DNA from: Azophilus sp965221465
Lineage (GTDB): Bacteria; Pseudomonadota; Gammaproteobacteria; Pseudomonadales; Azotimanducaceae
Assembly: GCA_965221465.1 (NCBI GenBank)
Contig: OZ244892.1
Span: forward strand, 3,968,001-4,032,000
Length of the DNA stretch: 64,000 nt
Direction of reading: 5' to 3'
Made by a program: the position numbers and the translations under genes. The notes beneath the pieces are model-generated. The model had not been told where the DNA came from. It was given only the letters and a program-made list of their open reading frames with translations, and searched no databases. Numbering within the stretch: the stretch's first letter is position 1; each line of letters begins with the position of its first letter. Positions 50,677 through 64,000 of the stretch are shown piece after piece.

Positions 50677-51306
50677 ATGGATTGGCGGGAACGGCTCCAG
50701 GGATTGCGGCGTTTTCAACCTGCTGCGCTATCCCTGGAAGATGCCGGTTCGTGGCCGATCTGGGCAAAGTCGACGGCCATGTTGCTGGCAGCCGCGTTGG
50801 CGATGGCGGCGGGCTATCCCTGGTTGCTGGCCCCCGGCCGGGAACGCCTCGCGTTGGCACAGCTCGAAGAGGCCGAGCTGCGGCGAGCCTACCAGCGCAA
50901 CGCCGCCCGGTTTGCGGCGCTTTCGGCGTATCAGGGCGGTGACGAAACGCCCGAACCGGCGGTGACCGAACTGCTGCGGCAGCTGCCGCGAGAGGTGGAA
51001 ATCCCCGGCTTGCTGGATGACATCACGGCCGCGGCGAAGGGCCATGGCCTGGTGGTGCGAAGCCTCGACCTGAAGCCGGAACAAGCGGCCGGGTTCTTCG
51101 CGGAACTGCCCATGGAAATAACCGTGGAGGGTGGTTTCCACGAAATTGGCGCCTTTGTCAGCCGCGTCGCGGGCCTTCCCCGCATCGTCACCCTGCACGA
51201 CTTCGACCTCGAGTCGGGGCTGCCGGAGGCGCCGGCGGACCGGGTCCGCATGCAATTGACAACCCGAATCTACAGGCGTCTGGACGAGCCGGGAGGAAAA
51301 CCGTGA
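50677..51306 (+). CDS. pilO: Type IV pilus assembly protein PilO
   Basis: Inner-membrane protein of 209 residues that dimerises with PilN. A short cytoplasmic N-terminus (MDWRERLQGLRRF) is followed by a membrane helix (STAMLLAAALAMAAGYPWLL), a coiled coil (LEEAELRRAYQRNAARFAAL) and the ferredoxin-like periplasmic domain (PMEITVEGGFHEIGAFVSRV). It starts two bases after pilN; its TGA overlaps the GTG start of pilP. Confidence 0.93.
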   Translation: MDWRERLQGLRRFQPAALSLEDAGSWPIWAKSTAMLLAAALAMAAGYPWLLAPGRERLALAQLEEAELRRAYQRNAARFAALSAYQGGDETPEPAVTELLRQLPREVEIPGLLDDITAAAKGHGLVVRSLDLKPEQAAGFFAELPMEITVEGGFHEIGAFVSRVAGLPRIVTLHDFDLESGLPEAPADRVRMQLTTRIYRRLDEPGGKP

Positions 51307-51845
51307 GAGTCGTTGCAATCGCCTTGGTAGTCGTCGCCGGTTGCGGTGTCGACGACGACCTGGCGGACATCCGGGAATTCATGGCACGAGTACAGACCGA
51401 TCAGGAGGCGCAGGTGCATTCATCCACGCAATCGACCGCGAACGAGAGGTTTGTCTACCGGCACGGAGGGCGTCGCAGCCCGTTCAGTCCGTCTGCCGGA
51501 TGGCGTGGGCGCGAGGGCGGGTCCCCCGTTGCTTCAGCTATCGCAGGTGAGGCAGCGCCCCGGCCATTCCTGCAGCGCTACCCGCTCGGAAGGATCGCCA
51601 TGGTGGGCACGATGAACCGGGGATTCTCGCGCTACGCCCTGGTGCGTGTCGATGGCGGCGAGGTGCATCGTGTCGGAGTGGGGGACTACCTCGGCGAAGA
51701 GCGCGGACGCATTCGAAAGATCGAACCCCGGGCATTGCATCTGGTCGCATCGGCGCCGGATGGCGAGGGCGGTCGGGTTCAGCGCCCGTACACGATTTCC
51801 CTCGACTTCGGGTCGGCAGAGAGCCGGGAGGATTTGCAACCATGA
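51303..51845 (+). CDS. pilP: Type IV pilus lipoprotein PilP
   Basis: Lipoprotein of 180 residues linking PilNO to the secretin. The signal peptide ends in a lipobox VVAGC with C14 as the lipidated residue. The C-terminal beta domain is typical: YPLGRIAMVGTMNRGFSRYA, then VHRVGVGDYLGEERGRI. The start is GTG 51303, overlapping pilO (GTGA); the stop overlaps pilQ (ATGA). Confidence 0.92.
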   Translation: MRVVAIALVVVAGCGVDDDLADIREFMARVQTDQEAQVHSSTQSTANERFVYRHGGRRSPFSPSAGWRGREGGSPVASAIAGEAAPRPFLQRYPLGRIAMVGTMNRGFSRYALVRVDGGEVHRVGVGDYLGEERGRIRKIEPRALHLVASAPDGEGGRVQRPYTISLDFGSAESREDLQP

Positions 51846-53500
51846 ACCGGATTCGCGGCGTATTTCAGTTGTTCCCTGCGCGTCCTCGTTCCGGCGCGCC
51901 GGGTTCGGAACTTGCATATGGAAAACAAGGCCAGGCAGGGGGAGTCGATCGGCGTTTGCAGCAGGCAGTTGGCGAGAGTTGCGGGCTGGCAGCAGCGGTC
52001 TTCGCGTTGTGGGTAGGCGTTGCGCCGGCGGGTAGCGCGGCTGCTGCAACGCCGGTGACGCTGACGGCGGCAACCGAGGCGCCTGCTGCCGAGGCAAACG
52101 ACGACTCCTACGTCCACGGCTCGAGTTTCGGCGCCGGGGCCGTCGATGCGGAGTACATCGATGCCGGGACGGTCGATGCCGGGGCCGAAGCGGGGTCCGC
52201 ACGCCTCGACGACGGCAACCTGTCGCTCGACTTCCAGGACATCGAAGTGCGGGCCGCACTGCAGTTGATCGCCGAATTCTGCGGATTCAACCTCGTGGTA
52301 AGCGATTCCGTTGCCGGCCGCATCACCCTTCGGCTGGAAGACGTGCCCTGGGAGCAGGCGCTGGCGCTGATATTGAAGATGCGCGGCCTCGGGCAGTGGC
52401 GGGAGGGCGATGTGCTGCTGGTTGCGCCTGCCGAGGAGGTCGCGGCGCGCAAACGGCTCGAATACGAAAACACCCGGGCACTGGCCGACCTCGAACCGCT
52501 CGGCAGCGCGTTCATACAGGTCCGGTACGCAAAGGCTGCACACCTTTTCGAACTGTTCGCGGCATCCGCCGGGGAAGGCTCCCTGTTCTCGCCCCGGGGC
52601 CGCGTCATCGTCGACGAGCGAACGAATGCCATCATTCTGACGGACACTGCCGCCAACATCGAAGCCTTCCGACAGGTGATCGGCAGGCTCGACGTGCCGG
52701 TTCGACAGGTGCTGATCGAGTCGCGCATCGTCACCACCAGCAACAACGCGTCCGAACGACTCGGCATACGCTGGGGAGGCGGCGCGGTCACGAATAACGG
52801 TCGATCCCACATCAGGTATGGCGGGTCGCTCGCCACTCTGGGTGAATTGCACGATTCCGGAGCCACCGAGCCGGGCGGCATCGGCCTGTCGTACCCGGAA
52901 GGGCTGGTGGTCGACCTGGGCGTCTCCCGCTCGGGCGCATCGAGTTTCGGTGTCGGCATAACCGGGGACGGCTATCTGGTCGATCTCGAGATTTCGGCCC
53001 TGGCGGCGGAGGGCTTCGCCGAAGTCGTGGCGCGTCCACAGGTCGTAACCGCCGACAGAACGGCGGCGGTCATCGAGTCGGGTGTGGAAATCCCCTACCA
53101 GGAAGCGACCAGCAGCGGCGCCACGTCCACCGCATTCAAGGACGCGGTTCTCTCCCTGCAGGTGACACCGCAGATCACGGCGGACGACCGCATCGTCATG
53201 CAACTCGACGTCAAGCAGGACACGGTCGGCCAGATCTTCAACGGCATCCCTTCCATCAACACCAACCGCATCCGCACCGAAGTGCTGGTCGACGATGGCC
53301 AGACGGTGGTGCTCGGCGGCATCTTCCAGAAGATCAGGAACCGCTCGAAGGACAAGACCCCGCTTCTGGGTGACGTACCGCACCTGGGTCGCCTGTTCCG
53401 CCGCGATGCCGAGTCCGAAGACGAACAGGAATTGCTGGTTTTCGTCACACCGAGCATCCTCAAGGAACAATCGCTGAACTCGCCCGCCGCGAACCGCTGA
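51842..53500 (+). CDS. pilQ: Type IV pilus secretin PilQ
   Basis: Outer-membrane secretin of 552 residues, shorter than the usual 650-750 because N-terminal AMIN domains are missing. An STN/N0 domain (LSLDFQDIEVRAALQLIAEF), an N1 domain and the secretin core (VVDLGVSRSG, then LLGDVPHLGRLFRR) are clear. The signal region is odd: the hydrophobic helix (LAAAVFALWVGVAPAGSAAA) starts only near residue 49, after a stretch that contains repeat copy 2. ATG 51842 overlaps pilP; a TTG inside the repeat is an alternative start that would restore a normal signal peptide. Confidence 0.94.
   Translation: MNRIRGVFQLFPARPRSGAPGSELAYGKQGQAGGVDRRLQQAVGESCGLAAAVFALWVGVAPAGSAAAATPVTLTAATEAPAAEANDDSYVHGSSFGAGAVDAEYIDAGTVDAGAEAGSARLDDGNLSLDFQDIEVRAALQLIAEFCGFNLVVSDSVAGRITLRLEDVPWEQALALILKMRGLGQWREGDVLLVAPAEEVAARKRLEYENTRALADLEPLGSAFIQVRYAKAAHLFELFAASAGEGSLFSPRGRVIVDERTNAIILTDTAANIEAFRQVIGRLDVPVRQVLIESRIVTTSNNASERLGIRWGGGAVTNNGRSHIRYGGSLATLGELHDSGATEPGGIGLSYPEGLVVDLGVSRSGASSFGVGITGDGYLVDLEISALAAEGFAEVVARPQVVTADRTAAVIESGVEIPYQEATSSGATSTAFKDAVLSLQVTPQITADDRIVMQLDVKQDTVGQIFNGIPSINTNRIRTEVLVDDGQTVVLGGIFQKIRNRSKDKTPLLGDVPHLGRLFRRDAESEDEQELLVFVTPSILKEQSLNSPAANR
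51940..51987 (+). repeat. 48-bp dispersed repeat, copy 2 (inside pilQ)
   Basis: About 75% identical (36 of 48 positions) to the copy at 55308, with extra similarity for about 15 bases on the left (GGCCAGGCAGG against GGCCGCGCAGG). Read in pilQ as VDRRLQQAVGESCGL, in the same frame as copy 1 in pilN. Confidence 0.7.
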
Positions 53501-53663
53501 TGCGCAATCCGGAAGTCGATGCAGGCATGCTTGACAGTGTGTCCAATCGGCTGGAGGGAGCACGGTCGGACTCCGGTTCTCGGAGCCGGCTTCCCCACGC
53601 TAACGAAATCAATGGCAATCGCCATCCGAGCGTTGAGAGGCGTGGCCGCGGTAGAATTCGGCG

Positions 53664-54188
53664 ATGCGACAGAACATCTACTTTGTCGGGCTGATGGCGG
53701 TGGGCAAGAGCACGATTGGAAGGTTGCTCGCCCGTTCGCTGGGGCGGGAATTCTTCGATTCCGACCATGTCATCGAGGAACGCGCAGGCGCACCCGTCGC
53801 CTGGATCTTCGATGTGGAGGGGGAAGAGGGTTTCCGCGACCGCGAACAGGCCGTGATCGACGAGTTGACACGCAAGGAAGGCATCGTCATGGCGACCGGT
53901 GGCGGCACGGTATTGCGCCCTGCCAACCGCAATGCGCTGGCCGGCCGCGGTTGCGTGGTGCATCTCGACAGTTCCGTCGATCGACTGGTCGAACGCACCT
54001 GCCGCGACCGCAATCGTCCCATATTGCAGCAGGGCGACCGCCGGGAAACCCTGACCCGCCTGCTTGCCGACCGATCGCCGCTCTATGCCGAAATAGCGGA
54101 CTACCGGTTCGTCACCGACAGCAAGGGCGCGAGGGCGATGGCCGGCTTGATCGAACGCACCCTGCAGGACGATGGGGTCGTGGCATGA
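53664..54188 (+). CDS. aroK: Shikimate kinase
   Basis: ATP:shikimate 3-phosphotransferase of 174 residues in the chorismate pathway. Walker A is GLMAVGKSTIG, the shikimate-binding Asp/Arg region is FFDSDHVIEERAG, the GGG motif is MATGGGTVLRP, and the lid Arg is in CRDRNRPIL. The stop overlaps the start of aroB. The 163-base gap after pilQ contains a small CTCCG/CGGAG hairpin (53571-53585). Confidence 0.96.
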   Translation: MRQNIYFVGLMAVGKSTIGRLLARSLGREFFDSDHVIEERAGAPVAWIFDVEGEEGFRDREQAVIDELTRKEGIVMATGGGTVLRPANRNALAGRGCVVHLDSSVDRLVERTCRDRNRPILQQGDRRETLTRLLADRSPLYAEIADYRFVTDSKGARAMAGLIERTLQDDGVVA

Positions 54189-55264
54189 TCGAACTCGAGG
54201 TCGATCTCGGCCCGCGCACCTACCCCATTCTCATCGGCGCCGGCCTGTTGCAACGCCCCGGAATCCTTGCGCCCCATCTGAGCGGCAATCAGGCGATGGT
54301 GGTCACCAACCGCACGGTGGCGCCGTTGTACCTCGATGCGTTGTGCTCGGCCCTCGGTGAGGTGCAGGCAGACATTGTCCAACTGGACGACGGAGAACGA
54401 TTCAAGACGCTTGCAAGTTACTCGCAGATCGTCGATGCGTTGCTCGACAAGCGTCACAGCCGCACGACCACGATCGTCGCACTGGGCGGCGGGGTGGTGG
54501 GCGACATCGCCGGCTTTGCCGCGGCCACCTATCAGCGCGGGGTTGCGTGCATTCAGGTTCCCACCACGTTGCTCGCCCAGGTCGACTCCTCGGTGGGCGG
54601 CAAGACGGCGGTGAATCACCCCCTCGGCAAGAACATGATCGGCGCGTTCCACCAGCCGGCTTGCGTACTCGCCGACACCGACACCATGGCCACGCTGCCG
54701 GAGCGGGAATACCGGGCCGGGCTCGCCGAGGTGTTGAAGTACGGCATCATCCGCGACGCGGCGTTCTTTTCCTGGCTGGAAGACAATGCCGCCGCCCTGC
54801 TGCGAAGGGAAACCGGGGCCGTTGCCCGGGCGGTGCAAACCTCCTGCGCGACCAAGGCCGAGGTGGTGGCGCAGGACGAGCGGGAAAGCGGCCTGCGGGC
54901 GATCCTGAACTTCGGCCACACCTTCGGCCATGCCATCGAGACCCTCACGGGGTACGAGCAGTTGCTGCACGGCGAGGCCGTCGCCATCGGCATGGCTCTG
55001 GCTGCGGACTGCTCGGCGCGCCACGGGATGCTCGCCGAACGGGACGCGGCACGGGTGCGCGCGGCCATCGTGGCGCTGGGCTTGTCGACCGAGGTACCGC
55101 CGGGTATCGAGCCGGCGGCGATGCTCGATGCCATGGCCGTCGACAAGAAAGCGGTCGATGGCCGCATGCGTCTCGTGCTGGCTCGCAGCATCGGCGATGC
55201 GGTGGTCGTCGAAGACGTGGTTCGCGATGCGCTCGTGGCCACCTTGTCCGACAACCGGCACTGA
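54185..55264 (+). CDS. aroB: 3-dehydroquinate synthase
   Basis: Second enzyme of the shikimate pathway, 359 residues, NAD- and metal-dependent. Motifs: ALGGGVVGDIAGFAAATY, PTTLLAQVDSSVGGKTAVNH (contains the phosphate-binding residues), and the metal-binding His cluster in FGHTFGHAIE. ATG 54185 overlaps the aroK stop by four bases; the long open frame back to 53519 is antisense-like read-through of aroK. Confidence 0.97.
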   Translation: MIELEVDLGPRTYPILIGAGLLQRPGILAPHLSGNQAMVVTNRTVAPLYLDALCSALGEVQADIVQLDDGERFKTLASYSQIVDALLDKRHSRTTTIVALGGGVVGDIAGFAAATYQRGVACIQVPTTLLAQVDSSVGGKTAVNHPLGKNMIGAFHQPACVLADTDTMATLPEREYRAGLAEVLKYGIIRDAAFFSWLEDNAAALLRRETGAVARAVQTSCATKAEVVAQDERESGLRAILNFGHTFGHAIETLTGYEQLLHGEAVAIGMALAADCSARHGMLAERDAARVRAAIVALGLSTEVPPGIEPAAMLDAMAVDKKAVDGRMRLVLARSIGDAVVVEDVVRDALVATLSDNRH

Positions 55265-55307
55265 CGGGCCGATATCCCCCAGCAAACCTGAAGCCGGGCC
55301 GCGCAGG

Positions 55308-55355
55308 GCGAGTGCATCGGCGTCCGCAGCAGGAAGTTGTTGACGGATGTGGGCT
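55308..55355 (+). repeat. 48-bp dispersed repeat, copy 3 (between aroB and gltD)
   Basis: Copy of the repeat found in pilN and pilQ, here in the 106-base space between the convergent aroB and gltD genes. Its plus-strand reading GRVHRRPQQEVVDGCGL is open and matches the peptides in PilN and PilQ, although no gene uses it here. Confidence 0.75.
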
Positions 55356-55370
55356 CGACAACCCGACTGT

Positions 55371-56834
55371 CTACGGCAGTTCGGTCGACCCCATGAGGTA
55401 GCGGTCGATTTCCCGGGCGGCCTCGCGGCCTTCGTTGATGGCGCGCACCACCAGCGACTGGCCGCGGCGGCAGTCTCCGGCGGCAAAGACCGAATCGACG
55501 CTGGTCTGGTACTTGCCGTAATCCGCCAGGTAATTGCTGCGTTCGTCGTAGGCGACGCCGAGCGGGTCGGAGACGGCGTGCTCGGGGCCGAGGAACCCCA
55601 TGGCCAGCAGCACCAGGTCGGCGGGCCACTCCCGTTCGGTTCCCGGCACGTTTTCGAAGCGGCCGGCCTCGAGCTCGACATCGACGGTGCGAATGCCCGC
55701 GACCCTGCCGTTTTCGCCGCCCACGAACTCCACGGAGGAGATCAGGAAAACCCGCGGATCGTTGCCGAACTTCACCGCGGATTCCTCGTGGCCGTAATCC
55801 GTGCGGAAGATCAGCGGCCAGGTGGGCCAGGGATTGTTCGGTGCGCGGGTGGCGGGGGGTCGCGGGAACAGTTCGAAGTTGACCAGGCTGCTGCATCCGT
55901 GGCGCAGTGCCGTACCGATGCAGTCGGTGCCGGTGTCGCCGCCGCCGATGACGATGACGTCCTTGTCCCTGGCCGAGATGTAGTTGCCGTTGGCAAGGTT
56001 CGAATCGAGCAGGCTGCGGGTGTTCTCGGTAAGAAAATCCATGGCGAAGTGCACGCCGTGCAGGTCCCGGCCCGGTATGGGCAGATCTCGCGGAACGGTT
56101 GCGCCGGTCGCGAGCAGCACGGCATCGAATTGGTTCTGCAGGGCGCGCACGTCGATGCTGCCGCTGCTGCCGTCGCCGACGGGCGCATTCACCCGGAACT
56201 GCACGCCTTCCGCGCGCATCTGGTCGAGGCGACGCTCGACGATTTCCGTCTTGTCGAGCTTCATGTTGGGGATGCCGTACATCAACAGGCCGCCGATACG
56301 GTCCTCCCGTTCGTAGACCACGGTTTCGTGACCGGCCCGGTTGAGCTGCTGTGCGGCGGCAAGCCCGGCCGGCCCGGAGCCGACCACGGCGATGCGCCGC
56401 CCCGTGCGAGCGGCCGGCGGCTCGGGCACGATCCAGTCTTCCTCGAAACCCCGGTCGACGATGGCCATCTCGATGTTCTTGATGGTCACCGCCGGGTCGG
56501 TGATGCCGAGCACGCAGGCGCCCTCGCAGGGGGCCGGACAAACGCGCCCGGTGAACTCGGGAAAATTGTTGGTGTTGTGCAGCCGGTCGAGGGCCTCGCG
56601 CCAGTGCCCGCGGTAGATGAGATCGTTCCATTCGGGAATGAGGTTGTGGATGGGGCAGCCGTCTTCCGACTGGCAGAAGGGCACGCCGCAGTCCATGCAG
56701 CGGGCGCCCTGCACCGTCAGCTTTGCTGTGTCGTGGCCGGTGTAGATCTCCTTGAAGTCGAGCAGGCGTTCCGACGCGTCGCGATAGGGCGCCGCGTCCC
56801 GGGCGTACTCCATGAACCCCGTGGTCTTGCCCAT
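55371..56834 (-). CDS. gltD: Glutamate synthase (NADPH) small subunit
   Basis: FAD and iron-sulfur flavoprotein of 487 residues that passes electrons from NADPH to the large subunit. N-terminal cysteine clusters are visible (GARCMDCGVPFC, CPIHN, VCPAPCEGACVLG), followed by the FAD motif VVGSGPAGLAAAQ and the NADPH motif VIGGGDTGTDC. It begins six bases after gltB, and the two form one operon. Confidence 0.97.
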   Translation of the reverse strand: MGKTTGFMEYARDAAPYRDASERLLDFKEIYTGHDTAKLTVQGARCMDCGVPFCQSEDGCPIHNLIPEWNDLIYRGHWREALDRLHNTNNFPEFTGRVCPAPCEGACVLGITDPAVTIKNIEMAIVDRGFEEDWIVPEPPAARTGRRIAVVGSGPAGLAAAQQLNRAGHETVVYEREDRIGGLLMYGIPNMKLDKTEIVERRLDQMRAEGVQFRVNAPVGDGSSGSIDVRALQNQFDAVLLATGATVPRDLPIPGRDLHGVHFAMDFLTENTRSLLDSNLANGNYISARDKDVIVIGGGDTGTDCIGTALRHGCSSLVNFELFPRPPATRAPNNPWPTWPLIFRTDYGHEESAVKFGNDPRVFLISSVEFVGGENGRVAGIRTVDVELEAGRFENVPGTEREWPADLVLLAMGFLGPEHAVSDPLGVAYDERSNYLADYGKYQTSVDSVFAAGDCRRGQSLVVRAINEGREAAREIDRYLMGSTELP

Positions 56835-56840
56835 TGCAGC

Positions 56841-61403
<4,563 letters not shown>

Positions 61404-61808
61404 GGACAGCCTCTCATGTCGATGTTCATAGGGATTCCGGCGGGCTGCCTGCTTGACCGACCCAGGTTAAGCCGCCGAACAACACTCCGTTGACCATTTG
61501 CCGAAATCGAATCGTTGGCGTTGTTCGACGCTGCCGGCAAAGGAACGGTTCGCGTCAAAACGCGAACCCGCAAACATCCCAAAAAAACGCGGCTGAATCA
61601 AGTTCGGCACGCAGTTGTGCCTATCTCGCCAACCTTCGTCGCGAGTTCCGAACCCGGCGCTCGGGGACGACGACCTGCAAGGAACATCTGTCATACGCTG
61701 GGAGAGAGCAGGTGTGCGGTGCGTGTATCCGGCGCCGATTGCAGGGACCGCCGGTTTCCGCAGGCGGTATACTGCGCCACCGAAAAAGCGGGAGCTTCAC
61801 GAGCCACC
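61404..61808. other. Intergenic region between gltB and the efflux operon
   Basis: 405 bases between divergent operons with no convincing gene. A TATACT at 61768-61773 looks like a -10 element for the efflux operon, but the matching -35 position (GGACCG) is poor. No repeat of the pil/aro type was found here. Confidence 0.5.
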
Positions 61809-62996
61809 ATGCTGAAACGGGTTCTGACCCCCATCGCGGTGCTGGTCGTTGCGATCGGCATCGGTTCCGCCCTGGTGCTGAACCGTCCGGAGGCCAGGCA
61901 GCAGCCGACCCGGCCGCCCGTACTGGTGGTGGAGACCCTCACCGCAACCCGCATTCCCACGACTTTCACCGTCACCACACAGGGTGAAGTCGCGCCGCGC
62001 ACGGAAACCACGCTGATCTCGGAGGTGAGCGGCCAGATCGTGCAGGTGTCGCCCTCGTTCGTCAGCGGCGGATTCTTCAGCAAGGGCGAACTGCTCGTGC
62101 GCATCGACCCGCGCATCTACGATGCCCGCGTCAAGCGTGCCCGGGCCAACGTCGCGGCTGCCAGAACCCAGGTTGCCACCGAGAATGCCATGGCCACGTA
62201 CGCGCTCGAGGATTGGCAGCGATTGCAGGAACTGCAGGCGGACAACGACTGGCGGCGCGAGCACACCGGCCACGGCCACACCAAGGATGCCCCGTCGGAA
62301 TTGACATTGCGCAAACCGCAACTTGCAGCGGCGCTGGCGCAATTGGAGTCCGCGGAAGCGGAACTGGTCGAGGCCGAGGGCGACCTGGAACGCACCTCGA
62401 TCCGCGCACCCTACACCGGCATGGTGCGCGAGAAGCTGTCGGACCTCGGGCAGTACGTCCGTGTCGGCGACCGGCTGGCAGCAGTATTTGCTGTCGACTA
62501 CGCCGAAGTGCGGCTGCCGCTCACCCAGGCAGACCTGCAGTTCCTGGATTTGCCTCGCACTTCCGACGCAACTCCGGTGCCGGTGACGCTCACCGCCCGG
62601 GTCGCCGGCGAGGAGCGTCGCTGGGACGGCGAAGTTTCCCGCACCGAAGGCGTCTTCGACAGCCGCACCCGGGTGCTCTATGCCGTTGCCCAGGTACAGG
62701 ATCCCTATGGCCTCGAAGTCGCGAGCCAGGAGCCCTTGCGCATCGGCACTTTCGTCAATGCGGAGATTCAGGGGCGGCATGGCGGCGCCCTGTTCGCGGT
62801 GCCCCGCCATGCGGTGTACCAGGGAACGACCCTCTGGCTGGTCGACGAGGAAAATCGCCTGGAATCCGCCGAGATCGGGATCGTCCGGGCCGAGGAGGAG
62901 TACGTCTACGTCGACCGCGGGCTCGAGCCCGGCGACCGCATCTGCATTACCCCCATGGAACAACCGCTTCCCGGCATGCCGGTGCGTACTTCATGA
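61809..62996 (+). CDS. RND efflux periplasmic adaptor (membrane fusion protein)
   Basis: HlyD/AcrA-type adaptor of 395 residues anchored by one N-terminal helix (LTPIAVLVVAIGIGSALVL). The lipoyl halves (TQGEVAPRTETTLISEVSGQ and APYTGMVREKLSDLGQYV) flank a coiled-coil hairpin (AQLESAEAELVEAEGDLERT); beta-barrel and membrane-proximal domains follow. The start MLKRVLTPIAV at ATG 61809 is chosen for the anchor; the frame is open further back. Its stop overlaps the pump start (ATGA). Confidence 0.93.
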   Translation: MLKRVLTPIAVLVVAIGIGSALVLNRPEARQQPTRPPVLVVETLTATRIPTTFTVTTQGEVAPRTETTLISEVSGQIVQVSPSFVSGGFFSKGELLVRIDPRIYDARVKRARANVAAARTQVATENAMATYALEDWQRLQELQADNDWRREHTGHGHTKDAPSELTLRKPQLAAALAQLESAEAELVEAEGDLERTSIRAPYTGMVREKLSDLGQYVRVGDRLAAVFAVDYAEVRLPLTQADLQFLDLPRTSDATPVPVTLTARVAGEERRWDGEVSRTEGVFDSRTRVLYAVAQVQDPYGLEVASQEPLRIGTFVNAEIQGRHGGALFAVPRHAVYQGTTLWLVDEENRLESAEIGIVRAEEEYVYVDRGLEPGDRICITPMEQPLPGMPVRTS

Positions 62997-64000
62997 GCGA
63001 GGCGCTCCCCGGCAACGCCCCGCACACCGGCCGCGGCGGCATTATCGGCTGGTTCGCCGGCAATCACGTGGCGGCCAACCTGCTGATGCTGTTCATCGTC
63101 GCAATGGGTCTCTACGGGGCTTTCACCGTCACCGTGGAGACCTTCCCGAAGTTCGAATTCGAGACCATCGACGTGCGGGTGCCCTACCGTGGTGCGGCCC
63201 CCGCAGAAACGGAGGAGGGGGTGGTCGTCAAGATCGAAGAAGCCATCCAGGACATCGACGGCATCAAGCAGGTTTTCGGTTTTGCTCAGGAGGGCGTCGG
63301 GCGCGTCACCATCGAGGTTCGTGACGGCTTCGACCCGGGAACCGTGCTCGACGAGGTGAAACTGGCCGTGGACAGCATTTCGACCTTTCCCGTGGAAACC
63401 GAACGTCCTGTCATCAGCAAGGCCCGATTCCGCCGCCAGGCGATCAGCGTCCAGGTCTCCGGCGACATGGACGAGCGGGACTTGAAAAACCTCACCGAGC
63501 GTATTCGCGACGAGATCGTCGCCCTCGACGAGGTGAGCTATGCGGAAGTTCGCGGTTCGCGTCCCTTCGAGATCTCCGTGGAGATACCGGAAATCACCCT
63601 GCGCCAGTACGGCCTCACCCTCGACCGGGTGGCCGGGGCCATCCGCGCCTGGTCCGTGGACCTGCCCGGCGGCAGTATCCGCTCCGACGGGGGTGACATC
63701 CGCCTGCGCACCAAGGGGCAGGCCTACACCGGCGAGGAGTTCGAGCAGATTGTGCTGCTCTCCCGGGAAGACGGTACCCGGGTCCGGCTCGGCGATATCG
63801 CCACGATCGACGATGGTTTTGCCGAGACCGAGTCCTACGCCTTTTTCAACGGCAAGCGCAGTTTCGGCATCGAGGTGATGAGCACGGAGGACGAGAACGA
63901 GCTGGACGTCACCGCCGCCGTACGCGCCTATGTCGAGGAAACCGCCGCCGCCATGCCGCCGGGGGTGACCCTGGAGACCTGGGGCGACCTCAGCGTGCAC
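62993..64000 (+). CDS. RND efflux permease (AcrB/MMPL type), 5' part, cut by window end
   Basis: First 336 codons of an RND pump, open to the last base. After a short N-tail there is the first membrane helix (WFAGNHVAANLLMLFIVAMG), then periplasmic porter subdomains with FPKFEFETIDVRVPYRGAAP and ETEEGVVVKIEEAIQDIDGI, hallmarks of HAE-type pumps. ATG 62993 overlaps the adaptor stop by four bases. The missing 3' part would hold the remaining helices and the proton-relay residues. Confidence 0.92.
   Translation, partial: MSEALPGNAPHTGRGGIIGWFAGNHVAANLLMLFIVAMGLYGAFTVTVETFPKFEFETIDVRVPYRGAAPAETEEGVVVKIEEAIQDIDGIKQVFGFAQEGVGRVTIEVRDGFDPGTVLDEVKLAVDSISTFPVETERPVISKARFRRQAISVQVSGDMDERDLKNLTERIRDEIVALDEVSYAEVRGSRPFEISVEIPEITLRQYGLTLDRVAGAIRAWSVDLPGGSIRSDGGDIRLRTKGQAYTGEEFEQIVLLSREDGTRVRLGDIATIDDGFAETESYAFFNGKRSFGIEVMSTEDENELDVTAAVRAYVEETAAAMPPGVTLETWGDLSVH

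Noticed and set aside
61768..61773. TATACT as a promoter for the efflux operon
   Set aside because: No -35 element at an acceptable distance (TTGCAG is 23 bases away); kept only as a remark in the intergenic entry.

Overview
The window looks like a chromosomal piece of a GC-rich gammaproteobacterium, probably a free-living or marine type. The evidence is core gene order: priA divergent from rpmE, a mrcA-type penicillin-binding protein divergent from pilMNOPQ, then aroK-aroB and convergent gltB-gltD. No rRNA, tRNA or CRISPR array was seen.

Layout. (1) 1-18.9 kb is a catabolic region: a TonB-dependent receptor (cut by the window edge), a P450, an aldo/keto reductase, an alpha/beta hydrolase, two ecdysteroid-kinase-like phosphotransferases, a molybdopterin oxidoreductase, a sulfotransferase, two luciferase-like (LLM) oxidoreductases, a SnoaL-like protein, two acyl-CoA dehydrogenases, a Baeyer-Villiger-type monooxygenase and a deazaflavin-dependent-nitroreductase-like protein. 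Together they suggest import and oxidative, CoA-dependent breakdown of a hydrophobic (terpenoid or steroid-like) substrate; the substrate is not visible in the sequence. (2) 19.0-22.4 kb holds a VapBC pair, a membrane protein and oligopeptidase B. (3) 22.6-41.2 kb is an accessory region. It has a coupled two-gene unit of unknown function; a compact five-gene operon encoding NurA-like nuclease, HerA-like ATPase, a GHKL ATPase, a B12-type radical SAM protein and a second GHKL ATPase; a DUF2283/HepT-like pair; then a stretch of gene fragments (a rearranged copy of the priA 3' end, two truncated restriction-enzyme N-termini, a broken SSS symporter, sulfotransferase and CaiB fragments, a transposase remnant) interspersed with an intact-looking sulfatase and an XRE-ImmA/PIN-like toxin-antitoxin pair. 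(4) 41.3-64 kb is mostly housekeeping: priA, rpmE, an M48 protease, an SDR, mrcA, pilMNOPQ, aroKB, gltBD and an RND efflux adaptor and pump (cut by the window end).

The most interesting candidates are the NurA-HerA-GHKL-radical SAM-GHKL operon (24.7-32.3 kb), which resembles a DNA-processing defence cassette but matches no named system I know, and a short repeat of about 48 bp that lies in the same reading frame in the N-termini of PilN and PilQ and also between aroB and gltD. Functional assignments come from motif recognition by eye; no database search was run.
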